Under the pieces are notes generated by a model that saw only the letters and a program-made list of their open reading frames with translations, made no database searches and was not told the origin of the DNA. A program made the position numbers and the translations under genes. A stretch of 64,000 nt of DNA from Myxococcus llanfairpwllgwyngyllgogerychwyrndrobwllllantysiliogogogochensis (lineage in GTDB: Bacteria > Myxococcota > Myxococcia > Myxococcales > Myxococcaceae), in contig NZ_VIFM01000016.1 in assembly GCF_006636215.1 (NCBI RefSeq), positions 22,097-86,096 on the forward strand. Reading direction: 5' to 3'. Shown piece after piece: positions 32,197 through 41,799 of this stretch; positions within the stretch are counted from its first letter, which is position 1; the number at the start of each line of letters is the position of its first letter.

Positions 32197-33672
32197 TCAG
32201 GAGGCGACCAGGACCTCGGAGAGCGCGGCGCGGACTCGCTTCAGCAAGTCGGCGTGCTCCAGGGGCGCGCGCAGACTTCTCGCCGACACCGTCAACGTCG
32301 AGAGGTCGAGCCTCCGGTCTGGCGGAACGGAGAGCTGGTCCGACAGCCGCCTCAGCGCGGGACCGAAGTAGTAGCCCACGCGCGTAGAGAAGACGCTCGT
32401 GGGGGTTGCCTGGCGCGCGTTGCGCTGACAGCCGAGCATGAGCTGATAGGACATGATCCGCTTGGGACCGGTCGGGCGCGGCCCCAGGGTGAGCAGCACC
32501 TGCTCACCCCGCGCGTTCGGCGAGGCGAACCTGACCTCGAACTCGATGGCCTTGGCCTTGGTCATCAGCCTGTCGAACGCCAGGCATGCGGAGCCGGGCT
32601 TTCCGCCTGGGGGCGGACGGTAGTTCCTGGCGCCCTCCATCTTCGCCTTGTCGGCATGCTCCGGGGGGATCAAGGCCTTCGTGAGGTTGGCGCCGTTGAA
32701 GATGGCGCCCTTGAGGTTGCACGACAGGAACCTCGCGTGGCGGAGGTCGGCCTGGGTGAAGTCGCAGTCACGCAGGTCGCACTCCTCGAACTCGACCCGG
32801 AACAGCTTCGCGCCCTTGAACGAGGAGCCCTTCAGGTTCCAACCCTGGAGGGTCGTCGCTTCCGTCCACGGAGGAGAACGCGTGAGCCGGGCCTCCGTGA
32901 AGTCACTCTTCAGGGCCTTCACGCCGCTCACGAAGCCGGCCTCCACGAAGTTCGTCCGCCGGAACGACGAGCCACTCACGTCGTGGACATCCAAGGAGGC
33001 CGAGGCCCAGAACGAAGCCTTCAGCCGCGCACCGGAGAAGTCACCCTTGCGCCGGGCGACCAGGGGCTGCTTCACCAGCTTCGGCTTCTTCGCCGACACC
33101 TTCTTCTTCGGGGGCAGTTGCTTTTCTATCCAGGCATCGTAGGCCGTCGTTCCGAAGATGTGCCCCTCCACGAGGTGCTGGAGGTACTTCTCATCCGTCA
33201 CTTCCACCGAGACGTCGAAGTGATGAAGACGCGCCCAGGCGGCGTCCAGGAAGAGCCCCTTCCCCTTCTGCTCGAGAGGGGAAATCTCGTCGATGATCTT
33301 CTGCAGCCGCCCTTCGCCGACCGCGTTGTGCCGCGCGAGGAGGCGAGAGCGCGCCACGAAGCGCGGCGTGTGTTCGGCGTGCCACGCGGCTTCCCAGACA
33401 GGGGGGCCGCCCAGCTCCGCATGAAGGGGCGACTGCGCCTTGCTTGATTTCTTCGCCAGGGCGACCCGTTCCCTCGCCACGGCCTTCGGCAAGCCCCTCA
33501 CCAGAAACGCGGTAGGGTCAGCGCGTCTCTTCGCGTCCAGGAGCAGCATCAAGCCGAAGGCGCGGCCTGAAGCGTAGTCCGTGAAGCCGCCACCAAAGCC
33601 GGTCAGACAGTGCAGGGTGACTTCCCGCCCCGCTGTCTTCCCCACCCGCACATAGTACGTATCCGTGGACAC
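32197..33672 (-). CDS. pentapeptide-repeat protein
   Basis: This 491-residue protein starts at GTG with GGAGG five bases upstream. A helical N-terminal domain (1-190) of unknown type and a Lys-rich linker (PPKKKVSAKKPK) lead to a pentapeptide-repeat region of about 120 residues (220-340) with A/L-x-F/L-x-x units: FSGARLKASFWASASL, CDLRDCDFTQADLRHARF, NLKGAIFNGANL. This would fold as a right-handed quadrilateral beta-helix. A C-terminal domain of about 130 residues follows. Function is unknown. Some pentapeptide proteins protect DNA gyrase, but many do not. Confidence 0.8.
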   Translation of the reverse strand: MSTDTYYVRVGKTAGREVTLHCLTGFGGGFTDYASGRAFGLMLLLDAKRRADPTAFLVRGLPKAVARERVALAKKSSKAQSPLHAELGGPPVWEAAWHAEHTPRFVARSRLLARHNAVGEGRLQKIIDEISPLEQKGKGLFLDAAWARLHHFDVSVEVTDEKYLQHLVEGHIFGTTAYDAWIEKQLPPKKKVSAKKPKLVKQPLVARRKGDFSGARLKASFWASASLDVHDVSGSSFRRTNFVEAGFVSGVKALKSDFTEARLTRSPPWTEATTLQGWNLKGSSFKGAKLFRVEFEECDLRDCDFTQADLRHARFLSCNLKGAIFNGANLTKALIPPEHADKAKMEGARNYRPPPGGKPGSACLAFDRLMTKAKAIEFEVRFASPNARGEQVLLTLGPRPTGPKRIMSYQLMLGCQRNARQATPTSVFSTRVGYYFGPALRRLSDQLSVPPDRRLDLSTLTVSARSLRAPLEHADLLKRVRAALSEVLVAS

Positions 33673-33819
33673 GAGGTCCTCCGCTCGAGGCTGCTGTCAG
33701 CAACGGCCCTCATCTGCCCACGGAATGTCAGCGACACAAAGCGGTATCTCCGATGTATGTGCCATTCAGCAACCGGTGCCATGATGACGCGGGGCCTTGT
33801 CCGGGCCGTGGGCTCGCCA

Positions 33820-34875
33820 TCAGCCGAGCGCGGGGTAGTCCACGTAGCCTTCCGCGCCCGGTGTGTAGAGCCGCTGGAAGTCAGGGGCCGCGAGTTCGGC
33901 ATCGCCCTTCATCCGTGCGACGAGGTCAGGGTTGGCGATGAAGGGCCGGCCGAAGGCAATCAAGTCGGCGCGTCCCGCGTCGAGCGCGGCCTGCGCGCGG
34001 TCACGGGTGAAGCCCCCGTTGAGGATGATGGGCCCGCCGAAGGAACGTCGGATGGCGTCCGCCGTCGCGGTGAACCCCTTCTCCACGCTCGCGATGAGGT
34101 GAACGTAGACCAGGCCGCGCAGCTCCCGCGCCAGCACCGTGTACTGCTCCTGGACACCCTCGTGGGCGGGCAGGTCGTTGTAGGTGCTGTAGGGCGAGAG
34201 CCGGATGGCCACGCGCTCCGCGCCGATGGCCTCGGACACCGCCCGCACCACCTCCACGACGAAGCGGGCGCGGTTCTCCGCGCTGCCACCGTAGGCATCC
34301 TCGCGACGGTTGGTGTGCGGGTGGAGGAACTGCTCCAGCAGGTAGCCATTGGCGCCATGGAACTCGACGCCGTCGAAGCCCGCCGCGATGGCATTGCGCG
34401 CCGCCTGGACCAGCTCGTCGCGAGTCGCGCGGAGGTCCGCCTCGCTCATCGCCTCCGGGGACGGATACGGCTGCAGGCCCGCCTGGTCCGTGTACATGGT
34501 GCCCTCGGGACGCACGGAACTCGGCGCGAGGATGCGGGCGTTCGCCGGGAGGTTGTGCGGATGCGCGATGCGCCCCACGTGCATGAGCTGGGCGAAGATG
34601 CGCCCGCCCGCCTCGTGGACGCTCCGGGTGATGGCGCGCCACCCGTCGACCTGCTCCGGAGTGAAGAGGCCCGGGATGCGGGCATAGCCCAGCGCGTTCG
34701 GAGACGGCGCGATGCCCTCGGTGATGATGAGCCCGGCGGAGGCACGCTGCGTGTAGTACTCGCGCATCAGCGCGTTGGGCAGCGCGCTCGGCGCCCGGCT
34801 GCGAGTCATTGGCGCCATCACGACGCGGTTGGCGAGTTCGGTGGGGCCCAGACGGTAGGAAGAAAAGAGGTTCAT
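33820..34875 (-). CDS. Old Yellow Enzyme-family NADH:flavin oxidoreductase (NemA-like)
   Basis: This is a 351-residue FMN enzyme with AAGGAG 7 bases before the ATG. The OYE barrel is clear: FSSYRLGPTELANRVVMAPMTRSRA, the FMN-contact QLMHVGRIAHP, VEFHGANGYLLEQFLHPHTNRR with the substrate-binding His/Asn pair, DAYGGSAENRARF, and ADLIAFGRPFIANPDLV. These enzymes reduce alkenes, quinones, N-ethylmaleimide or nitro compounds with NAD(P)H. The divergent LysR gene, 89 bases away, is the likely regulator. Confidence 0.93.
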   Translation of the reverse strand: MNLFSSYRLGPTELANRVVMAPMTRSRAPSALPNALMREYYTQRASAGLIITEGIAPSPNALGYARIPGLFTPEQVDGWRAITRSVHEAGGRIFAQLMHVGRIAHPHNLPANARILAPSSVRPEGTMYTDQAGLQPYPSPEAMSEADLRATRDELVQAARNAIAAGFDGVEFHGANGYLLEQFLHPHTNRREDAYGGSAENRARFVVEVVRAVSEAIGAERVAIRLSPYSTYNDLPAHEGVQEQYTVLARELRGLVYVHLIASVEKGFTATADAIRRSFGGPIILNGGFTRDRAQAALDAGRADLIAFGRPFIANPDLVARMKGDAELAAPDFQRLYTPGAEGYVDYPALG

Positions 34876-34964
34876 GAGTCCGCTCCTTGGCGGGGTGACG
34901 CCAGGGAATGTGCTCTCGTGGGGCATTGTGGCCAATCGAATGATTTGGGAAGTACTGTCCGGCC

Positions 34965-35891
34965 ATGCGGACAATCCGTCAGGCGGACCCCAACGCCGTC
35001 ATCGCGTTCCTGGAGGTCGCCGAGCAGGGCAGCTTCCGGGGCGCCGCGCGCAAGCTGGGTATCCCCAAGTCGACGCTCAGCCAGCGGGTGGCGGGGTTGG
35101 AGGAGCACCTCGGCGCGCGGCTCTTCGCGCGGACCACGCGCAGCCTGACGCTCACCGACATTGGCGCCAGCTACCAGCGCGAGGTCGCCCCGGCCATCGC
35201 CGCCTTGCGCGACGCCGAGTCCGTGGTCGGCAAGCTCCAGGCCCATCCGAGCGGGCGCCTGCGAATGACGATGCCCTTCGAGCTGGGGCAGAACGTGCTC
35301 GACACCCTGCTCGCCGTCTACGCCTCCCGCTATCCCGAGGTGAAGCTGGAAGCGGACCTCACCGACCGGCGCGTGAATCTGGTCGAGGAGGGCTACGACA
35401 TCGCGGTCCGCGCAGGCACCCTGGACGACTCACGCCTCATCGCCCGGCGCCTGGGCGCGCCTCAGCAGATAGGGGTGTTCGCGAGCCCCTCATACCTGCG
35501 TCGCGCGGGCACGCCCAAGGAGCCTCGGGAGCTCGTGAAGCACCGCTGCCTGGCGATGACCGGCTCCAATACGCCGACGACGTGGACCTTCCGGGGAGAC
35601 AAGAAGCCGCTCTCCGTGTCCATCGTCCCGAGCGTCGCGGTCAACAGCTTCCGGGTGCTGGTCGCCCTGGCCGTAGCCGACGTGGGCCTCGCGCGACTCT
35701 CCCAGATTCACTCCGCCGAGGCGGTGGCCGCCGGAACACTCCGTGAAGTGCTCCAGCGCTTCGCGCCACCTCCCGTGCCCCTCTTCGCCGTGTACCCGAG
35801 CGCCCGTCACGTGTCGCCGGCCGTGCGCGCGCTGCTGGAGCTGCTCACCGAGCACTTCCAGTCCCATCCCTGGTCGCCGGCCTCGCGATGA
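34965..35891 (+). CDS. LysR-family regulator
   Basis: This 308-residue regulator has an N-terminal winged helix ([41 protein letters not shown]) and a LysR substrate-binding domain (residues 95-300, starting [13 protein letters not shown]). It is divergent from the Old Yellow Enzyme gene. The gap holds the near-palindrome ATTGTGGCCAAT at 34925-34936, a weak candidate for a LysR site. It probably activates or represses the oxidoreductase in response to an electrophile. Confidence 0.93.
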   Translation: MRTIRQADPNAVIAFLEVAEQGSFRGAARKLGIPKSTLSQRVAGLEEHLGARLFARTTRSLTLTDIGASYQREVAPAIAALRDAESVVGKLQAHPSGRLRMTMPFELGQNVLDTLLAVYASRYPEVKLEADLTDRRVNLVEEGYDIAVRAGTLDDSRLIARRLGAPQQIGVFASPSYLRRAGTPKEPRELVKHRCLAMTGSNTPTTWTFRGDKKPLSVSIVPSVAVNSFRVLVALAVADVGLARLSQIHSAEAVAAGTLREVLQRFAPPPVPLFAVYPSARHVSPAVRALLELLTEHFQSHPWSPASR

Positions 35892-36056
35892 CCCATGGGG
35901 TCGTGTGACTTCACGCTCGCCGGGATGCGCTGAGTCTCCTCACGCCTCCAGGCACGGCCAGGGGCACCAGCAACCCCATGACAGCAACAACGGAAGATGT
36001 CTTTTCGAGGTGCAGGGTCACTTCCTCCGAGGGAGGGTAACCGAGCACGACAAGGT

Positions 36057-36974
36057 CTACTCCCGCCTCCGCGCGACCTCGGGCACCAGCCCCAATGCCT
36101 TCGAGGTGGCCTGGGCCTCGGCGAGCAGCCACGTCTTGAACGCGACGACGTCCCTCCGGCTCGACAGCGGCCGGGGGTGGACCAGCCAGTAGCCGAAATC
36201 GTTGGGCAGCACCGTCGCGAAGGGCCGCACCAGCCGCCCCGCCTTCAGGTCATCCGCGGCGAGCAGCAATCGCCCGAGCGCCACGCCATCACCCTGCCGT
36301 GCGGCCTGAAGCACCAGCCCGGCATCGTTGAACGCGAAGCCCTTCCCGGTGTCCACGCCGTCAACGCCAGCGGCATCCAGCCAGCGGCGCCACCCGTCCT
36401 TCGGCGTGTCATGGAGGAGGCGCACCTTCCCCAGGTCCGACGGCGCGCGCAGCTTCCTGGCGAGGGCCGGGCTGCACACGGGCGCGAGCACCTCCGGCGC
36501 GAGTTGCTCCGCCTTCAGTCCCGTCCACCGTCCCAGCCCGGAGCGGATGCCCACGTCGAAGCGGTCGTCGAGGAAGTCCCACAGCTCGGACGCGCTGCTC
36601 AGGTGAAGCTCGAGGTCGGGATGGAGCCGGCGAAACCCCTCCAGGCGCGGCAGGAGCCAGGACGAAGCGAACGAGGGCAGCACGGTGAGCCGCAGGGGCC
36701 CCTGCTCCGCCTCGTACAGGCGCGTGGTCGCCTCCGACAGTCGCTCGAATACGGGCGTCAGCTCGCGCAGGTACGCCTTGCCCTTCGTCGTCAACGTCAG
36801 CGCATGTCCCCGGCGCTCGAAGAGGGAGACGCCGAGCCAGTCCTCCAGTTGGCGCACCTGGTGGCTGATGGCCGCCTGGGTGACACGCAACTCCGTGGCG
36901 GCGCGGGTGAAGCTCAGGTGCCGCGCCCCGGCCTCGAAGGCACGAAGGGCGCCGAGCGGTGGAATGCGGCGCAT
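36057..36974 (-). CDS. LysR-family regulator, GcvA-like
   Basis: This is a 305-residue regulator starting at MRRIPPLGALRAFEAGARHLSF, a start pattern typical of GcvA-type LysR proteins, with GGGAG ten bases upstream. The recognition region is AATELRVTQAAISHQVRQLE. The ligand domain runs from about residue 95 to 300. It is divergent from a LysE-type exporter, a classic pairing in which the regulator senses the exported amino acid. About 165 bases with no gene and no clear terminator separate it from the convergent LysR gene on its left. Confidence 0.92.
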   Translation of the reverse strand: MRRIPPLGALRAFEAGARHLSFTRAATELRVTQAAISHQVRQLEDWLGVSLFERRGHALTLTTKGKAYLRELTPVFERLSEATTRLYEAEQGPLRLTVLPSFASSWLLPRLEGFRRLHPDLELHLSSASELWDFLDDRFDVGIRSGLGRWTGLKAEQLAPEVLAPVCSPALARKLRAPSDLGKVRLLHDTPKDGWRRWLDAAGVDGVDTGKGFAFNDAGLVLQAARQGDGVALGRLLLAADDLKAGRLVRPFATVLPNDFGYWLVHPRPLSSRRDVVAFKTWLLAEAQATSKALGLVPEVARRRE

Positions 36975-37095
36975 GCTCGATGAGCTCCCTTTATCGAGCG
37001 CGCGAGGATAGCTCGCTGGGTGCCCGGCTCGAAATGGAGTTTGTGTCCCTGCTCGCGCCCCATCACCACCACGAGGGCGCGTGGGGGCTTTCGCC

Positions 37096-37701
37096 ATGAT
37101 TCCCGCTGAAGTGTGGGTGATGTTCCTGGGCTACACCGTGCCGATGGTGTTCAGCCCCGGGCCCGGCAACACGGTGCTCGCCACCGCGGGCGGACGCTTC
37201 GGCATCCGGGGCTCGCTGCCGTTCTGGACGGGCTTCGAAGCGGCCAATGTCGCCCTCTGCCTGCTCTACGGACTGGGGCTGGGCCGGGTGCTGCAAGGGA
37301 TTCCCTCGCTGCACCACGTGCTGCGCTGGTGCGGCGTCGTGTACCTGCTCTACCTCGCGTGGGGCTTCTTCCGTGCCTCCAGCTCGCCCTCCGGAGCGGA
37401 GGACGAACCGGAGCGGCTCGGCTTCGTCGACGGCCTCCTCACGGTGGCCCTCAACCCCAAGATTCACTCGATGGTCCTGGTGATGTTCTCCCAGTTCCTG
37501 AACCCGGCGGGAGCCCTGCTGTCGCAGGCCGCGCAGCTCACCGCGGCCTTCCTCGTCGTCTGCGTGGCGTGCCACTTCCCCTGGATTTACGGAGGGAAGC
37601 TCATCCTGGGACGCTTCCGCTCCGAGCGCGCCCTGCGCATCCAGGGGTGGACGTTCGGCGCCTGCATGGTCGCCGTCGCCGCCTATGTGGCCGTCGCCTG
37701 A
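37096..37701 (+). CDS. LysE/RhtB-family amino-acid exporter
   Basis: This 201-residue membrane protein has about six helices. The first holds the family motif MVFSPGPGNTVLATAGGRFGIRGS; ALNPKIHSMVLVMFSQFL is the second conserved block. Such proteins export amino acids or their derivatives. A GTG at 37081 could add five residues, but the ATG is preferred. Control by the divergent LysR protein is likely. The stop codon lies four bases from the convergent downstream gene. Confidence 0.9.
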   Translation: MIPAEVWVMFLGYTVPMVFSPGPGNTVLATAGGRFGIRGSLPFWTGFEAANVALCLLYGLGLGRVLQGIPSLHHVLRWCGVVYLLYLAWGFFRASSSPSGAEDEPERLGFVDGLLTVALNPKIHSMVLVMFSQFLNPAGALLSQAAQLTAAFLVVCVACHFPWIYGGKLILGRFRSERALRIQGWTFGACMVAVAAYVAVA

Positions 37702-37705
37702 GTCG

Positions 37706-38482
37706 CTAATCCGACCAGGTCATCACCTCGATGTAGCGGACGGAGTCTCGCGTGTTGTTGACGGACGCCACCACGTAGCCGCCGATGTCCCCGGGGCCCG
37801 TGCGGCCGTACGAGTCATGCCACGACGCGACGTAGTAGCGGGCCCCGGTGCCCGCGTGCGCGCTCAGCCAGGCGAGCGCGCCATTGACCTCGGCCGCGCT
37901 CGGCGCCTGGCCGAAAATCGTCGAGCCGAGCTTCGCGCTCAGCTCCGCATACGTGACGGGTGCGAAGGTCGACGGCTGCGGACCGAAGTAGCCGTAGTAG
38001 GTCCACATGAGCGTCGTCTGGTTCGCCACGCCCTCGTCACCCAACATGCCACCCTCCTGAATCCACGCGTTGCTCGCCAGCCGGCCGCTCGCGCCAAAAA
38101 TCTGCGCGGGCGTCTGGGCCGGCGAGGCCACGTCCAGCGGTGACGTGGTCGCCGCCCCGTCATTCAGCTCGTGATAGCGGAACAGGTAGTCCCGGGCCGA
38201 GGTGTCGATGCCCGTGAGGAACGTGGGGCTGGCCACCTTGCCCGCGAGATAGGTGTACTCGGCGGCGTCCGTCTGTCCGTCGTCGGAGCTGAGGAACGAC
38301 TCCAGCGCGGTCTTCATCTCCGAGCGAATCACCGTCGTCCCACCCGTGCTTCCACTCGCACGGGCCGCCGTCATCCGCGACTCGAACAAGGGGATGGAAT
38401 AGGTGCTGCCCCACGCGAAGGCGACGGGGGAGGCGAGGGCTGACAACACACAGAGCGCGGCACGCAGCGAGGAGGGCTTCAT
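37706..38482 (-). CDS. secreted protein of unknown function
   Basis: This 258-residue protein begins with a clear signal peptide (MKPSSLRAALCVLSALASPVAFA). The mature part is rich in Ser, Thr, Ala and aromatic residues, with segments such as YTYLAGKVASPTFLTGI, WTYYGYFGP and ARYYVASWHDSYGR. I recognise no family. A His-rich acidic stretch (FRYHELNDG) could bind metal, but this is speculation. It is divergent from the beta-helix/CBM2 gene, so both may be controlled from the same region as secreted products. Confidence 0.75.
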   Translation of the reverse strand: MKPSSLRAALCVLSALASPVAFAWGSTYSIPLFESRMTAARASGSTGGTTVIRSEMKTALESFLSSDDGQTDAAEYTYLAGKVASPTFLTGIDTSARDYLFRYHELNDGAATTSPLDVASPAQTPAQIFGASGRLASNAWIQEGGMLGDEGVANQTTLMWTYYGYFGPQPSTFAPVTYAELSAKLGSTIFGQAPSAAEVNGALAWLSAHAGTGARYYVASWHDSYGRTGPGDIGGYVVASVNNTRDSVRYIEVMTWSD

Positions 38483-38530
38483 GGGTGTGGGACCTTTCTG
38501 GCCGTCCGGGCGCCGGACGGGCTAGAGCTG

Positions 38531-38562
38531 TTATCCGAGCATATCTGACTAGTCTTGGATAA
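38531..38562. promoter_or_regulatory. inverted repeat between two divergent secreted-protein genes
   Basis: TTATCCGAG (38531-38539) pairs with CTTGGATAA (38554-38562) at 8 of 9 positions around a 14-base A/T-rich centre. It lies about 50 bases from each divergent start codon, in the position expected for a shared operator. The regulator is unknown. Confidence 0.4.
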
Positions 38563-38617
38563 ATCCGTATCAGTGGTGCAACACCTGCCACGCGGACACC
38601 CAAGACTGGAGTTGTTC

Positions 38618-41134
38618 ATGCTCACTCGAAGAACCGGCTTGCTCCGGTTGGTGTTGTTGACGTTTTCCTCTGTGGCGGTCCTGGGCTCGACGCCGACCTG
38701 GGCGCAGACAGTGCTTGACCTGTCGCCGGCGAATCGCAGGGTGCCCATCTCCGGGCTGCCGGACTGGTCCAAGGCGGGCTACCGGGGCGGGCAGAACCTC
38801 CCGGGTGAAGGGGACATCAATCCGGACGCCACGTGCCGGGTGACTCCGGCGGAGCTGGCGACGACCTACGGCGTGATTCCCAATGATGGCGTGGACGACA
38901 CCACGGGTCTGCAGGCCGCCATCGACCACCTGCGCACGGCGTGCACCCCCAGCGCCTCGTACACGAAGCTCTCCCTGCTCTCACTTCCCGCGGGCCAGCT
39001 CGACGTGTCCCGACAGTTGGGCGTGGACGCCAGCTACCTCATCATCCGTGGCGCGGGCTCCTCGCCGGTGACGGGCACGAAGCTGGTGTTCCGCCCCGAT
39101 GTGAACACCCGCTACGACACCCTGACGTCGGACGGTGGCGACTGGGACGAAGACGGCATGACGCACGGGGAGGGCAAGGGCGGCTGGCTGTGGCCCGGAC
39201 GGGGCCTGTTCCGCGTGCAGTCGCGCGGCGTCCACACCGCGTACGACGAGGACGAGAACGACGACTACCAGACGGCGCCTCCCAACCGGGCGGACATCTT
39301 CGAGGGCACCGTGAATGTCCACTGGAAGGTCGGCGTGAAGCTCCGCGTGAAGCCGGGTGACACCGGCTTCGCCGCGCGCGCGGGCGACACCGTGGTGTAC
39401 CTGGCGGCGAACTCCGCCGCGCTGGCCGTGGGCAGGCTCGTCAACATCCGCGCCGCCAACTCACGGGCCTTCTACGCCGAGCAGCAGGCGCTGCCCACCC
39501 AGCACGCTCTGTCCAACCTGCACATGCGTCAGCAGCTCTTCCGCATCGCCGCCGTCGACACGGGCAACAAGACGCTCACCCTGGACAAGCCGCTCGAATA
39601 CGACGTGCCAGTGACGTCGACCTCGGACGGGTCCACCGCCATCGACGGCTCGGTGTACGACTCCAAGGCGGCCCCGCTCGTCGACCCCATCGTCGGCGTG
39701 GGCATCGAGAACCTGTACTTCACGCAGGAGGTGCCGGGAGTGAGCGCCTCGGCCGCGCTCCACAACTACGGCAACCTGGCGCCCGCGTACGAGATGCACG
39801 GCATCGTCTTCAAGTGGGCCGCGGACTCGTGGGTGCGGGGCATCCGCGCGGAGATGACGGGCTCGCATCCCATCGTCACGGAGGAGGCGAAGAACCTCCA
39901 GATTGTCGACAACGTGCTCGACGGCGCATGGAACAAGGGCAAGGGTGGCAACGGCTACTTCCGAGGCTCCCGCGTCTGGGACTCGCTGTACGCCGGCAAC
40001 ACGTCCCGCAACCTGCGGCACTTCACCTTCCAGTGGTCCGCGTCCGGCAACGTCGTCATCGGCAATGACTTCGACTCCGACCTCAACCTGCACGGCGGCT
40101 GGGAGCGACGAAACCTCTTCGAGCGCAACATCAGCACGGTTCCGTACGCGCACCGCTCCGGCAACTGCAGCTCCCACTGCGGAGAGGAAGGCGGCGGCGG
40201 CCCGGATGACTCCAACTGGTATCCCATCTGGTGGGGCGCCGGGAAGAAGGCCGTGAAGTGGTCCGGCGCCACGGGGCCGCAGAACGTCTTCTTCAACAAC
40301 GTCCTGCGCAAGCAGGTGGGCACCGACACGTCCCCCTACGCCGACTTCTATTCGGAGCCCTCGCGCATCTACCAGTTCGGCTGGTCGGGCGCGGCGTACA
40401 AGCACCTGGACATCAACGGGACGCCCATCGCCGACTGGGCGCACGCGGAGACGCTCGACTACTCCGGTGGCCATGGCGTGGACACCACGAGGACGGACAC
40501 CGCGCCCTCGCTGTTCCTCATCAGCATCGGTGCGCCGCCGCCTCCGGACACCACCCCACCGAGCGCGCCCTCCAACCTCCGCGTGACGGCGGTGACGTCC
40601 ACGAGCGTCACCCTGGCCTGGGACGCGGCGACCGACGACCGGGGCGTCTCCGGCTACTCTGTCTGGCTCGGCGGCAACGTGGCCGCCACCACGACGGGCC
40701 TGGGCGTGACGTTGCTGGGATTGAGCCCGGCCACGGCGTACACCTTCACCGCCACCGCGAGGGATGCGGCGGGCAACGTGTCCGCGCCGAGCGCCCCGGT
40801 CATCGCGACCACGGCTCCGCCAGCGCCCTCCGGGCTCGTCGCCCACTTCGCCGTGAGCTCTTCCTGGGCCAATGGCTACACGGGCCGCTACACGGTGGAG
40901 AACCTGGGCACGGTGAACGTCACCGGGTGGCAGTTGGAGTTCGACCTGCCCGCCGGGACGACGGCGCAGAATCCGTTCTCCTCCACGATGACGCGCAACG
41001 GGGACCACTACACGTTCCTTCCCGTCAGCCACAACACCACCATCAAGGCGGGCGCGAGCAAGGAGTTCGGCTTCACCACCGTCGGACTCGGGCAGCCCTT
41101 CAATTGCACGTTGAACGGCAACCCCTGCGAGTGA
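38618..41134 (+). CDS. secreted beta-helix protein with FN3 and CBM2 domains
   Basis: This is an 838-residue exported protein. The ATG has GGAG six bases upstream and opens a signal peptide ending TWAQ. Residues 40-640 form a likely parallel beta-helix of pectate-lyase/glycoside-hydrolase type, with an early YGVIPNDGVDDTTGLQAAID segment typical of such enzymes and many Asn/Gly turns. A fibronectin type III domain (about 643-735) and a family-2 carbohydrate-binding module (about 741-838, with spaced Trp and a GQPFNCTLNGNPC end) follow. It probably binds and perhaps degrades plant or microbial polysaccharide. The exact catalytic family is uncertain. Confidence 0.85.
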   Translation: MLTRRTGLLRLVLLTFSSVAVLGSTPTWAQTVLDLSPANRRVPISGLPDWSKAGYRGGQNLPGEGDINPDATCRVTPAELATTYGVIPNDGVDDTTGLQAAIDHLRTACTPSASYTKLSLLSLPAGQLDVSRQLGVDASYLIIRGAGSSPVTGTKLVFRPDVNTRYDTLTSDGGDWDEDGMTHGEGKGGWLWPGRGLFRVQSRGVHTAYDEDENDDYQTAPPNRADIFEGTVNVHWKVGVKLRVKPGDTGFAARAGDTVVYLAANSAALAVGRLVNIRAANSRAFYAEQQALPTQHALSNLHMRQQLFRIAAVDTGNKTLTLDKPLEYDVPVTSTSDGSTAIDGSVYDSKAAPLVDPIVGVGIENLYFTQEVPGVSASAALHNYGNLAPAYEMHGIVFKWAADSWVRGIRAEMTGSHPIVTEEAKNLQIVDNVLDGAWNKGKGGNGYFRGSRVWDSLYAGNTSRNLRHFTFQWSASGNVVIGNDFDSDLNLHGGWERRNLFERNISTVPYAHRSGNCSSHCGEEGGGGPDDSNWYPIWWGAGKKAVKWSGATGPQNVFFNNVLRKQVGTDTSPYADFYSEPSRIYQFGWSGAAYKHLDINGTPIADWAHAETLDYSGGHGVDTTRTDTAPSLFLISIGAPPPPDTTPPSAPSNLRVTAVTSTSVTLAWDAATDDRGVSGYSVWLGGNVAATTTGLGVTLLGLSPATAYTFTATARDAAGNVSAPSAPVIATTAPPAPSGLVAHFAVSSSWANGYTGRYTVENLGTVNVTGWQLEFDLPAGTTAQNPFSSTMTRNGDHYTFLPVSHNTTIKAGASKEFGFTTVGLGQPFNCTLNGNPCE

Positions 41135-41292
41135 GGCGGGCGCATCGATGACGCGTGGACAGGGATGGCTCGGCGCTCGTTCAGGCCGGGCCGTTCCTGC
41201 TTCATGAGGCCATGCGGCGGAATAATCGCGAGGTGCCCGGGTTGCTGGCCGGCCGCGCGAACACACCCCGCCATCTCGCCTCGGAGTCCTTC

Positions 41293-41784
41293 GTGAAGCT
41301 GTCGCTCCTGCTGCTCACCTGCCTTGTGTCCCTGCCCGCCTTCGCCGAGGAGAAGCCCAAGGACACCGCCGTCGCCCGGCAACAAATCACCGCCGTGGTC
41401 GACGACTTCCGCGAGGCCATCATCCAGAAGGACCGGAAGAAGTTCCTCGGCCTGTTCCTGCGCGAGGACGCCACGTGGCAGTCCGTCGATGGAGAGGAGC
41501 TCCTGAAGCGCCGCCTCCAGAAGAACCCCAAGGCCACCCGGCTCAAGCTCGATGCACGGCAGAACCCGACGACGTTCATCGATGAAATCGTGGCGGACCC
41601 GGAGCGTAGCGAGGAGAAGTTCACCCACGTCCGCATCGACACGGACGGCACCATCGCCTCGGTCTCCTTCGAGTTCACCTTCCACCTGGGCGAGCGCGTC
41701 ATCAATCGCGGCCAGGAGAGCTGGCACCTGGTGAATACGGGCACCGGCTGGAAGATTGCCTCCGTCATCTGGTCCAACAACTAA
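41293..41784 (+). CDS. exported NTF2/SnoaL-like protein
   Basis: This 163-residue protein starts at a GTG with GGAG six bases upstream and carries a signal peptide (MKLSLLLLTCLVSLPAFA). The mature part is one NTF2-like cone (VVDDFREAIIQKDRKKF, FLREDATWQSV, VSFEFTFHLGERVINRGQESWHLV, GWKIASVIWS). The family includes enzymes, immunity proteins and ligand-binding proteins; no active-site residues single out one role. The beta-lactamase-fold hydrolase follows 15 bases downstream, so the two are likely one operon. Confidence 0.82.
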   Translation: MKLSLLLLTCLVSLPAFAEEKPKDTAVARQQITAVVDDFREAIIQKDRKKFLGLFLREDATWQSVDGEELLKRRLQKNPKATRLKLDARQNPTTFIDEIVADPERSEEKFTHVRIDTDGTIASVSFEFTFHLGERVINRGQESWHLVNTGTGWKIASVIWSNN

Positions 41785-41799
41785 GGCCCCACGCCCGAC

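Noticed and set aside
34925..34936. ATTGTGGCCAAT as a firm LysR operator.
   Set aside because: The symmetry is only partial and too short to list as a feature; it is mentioned only with the LysR gene.
34001..34966. A 321-codon frame overlapping the Old Yellow Enzyme gene.
   Set aside because: It is a +1-type shadow on the same strand, without family motifs; the OYE frame has all conserved segments.
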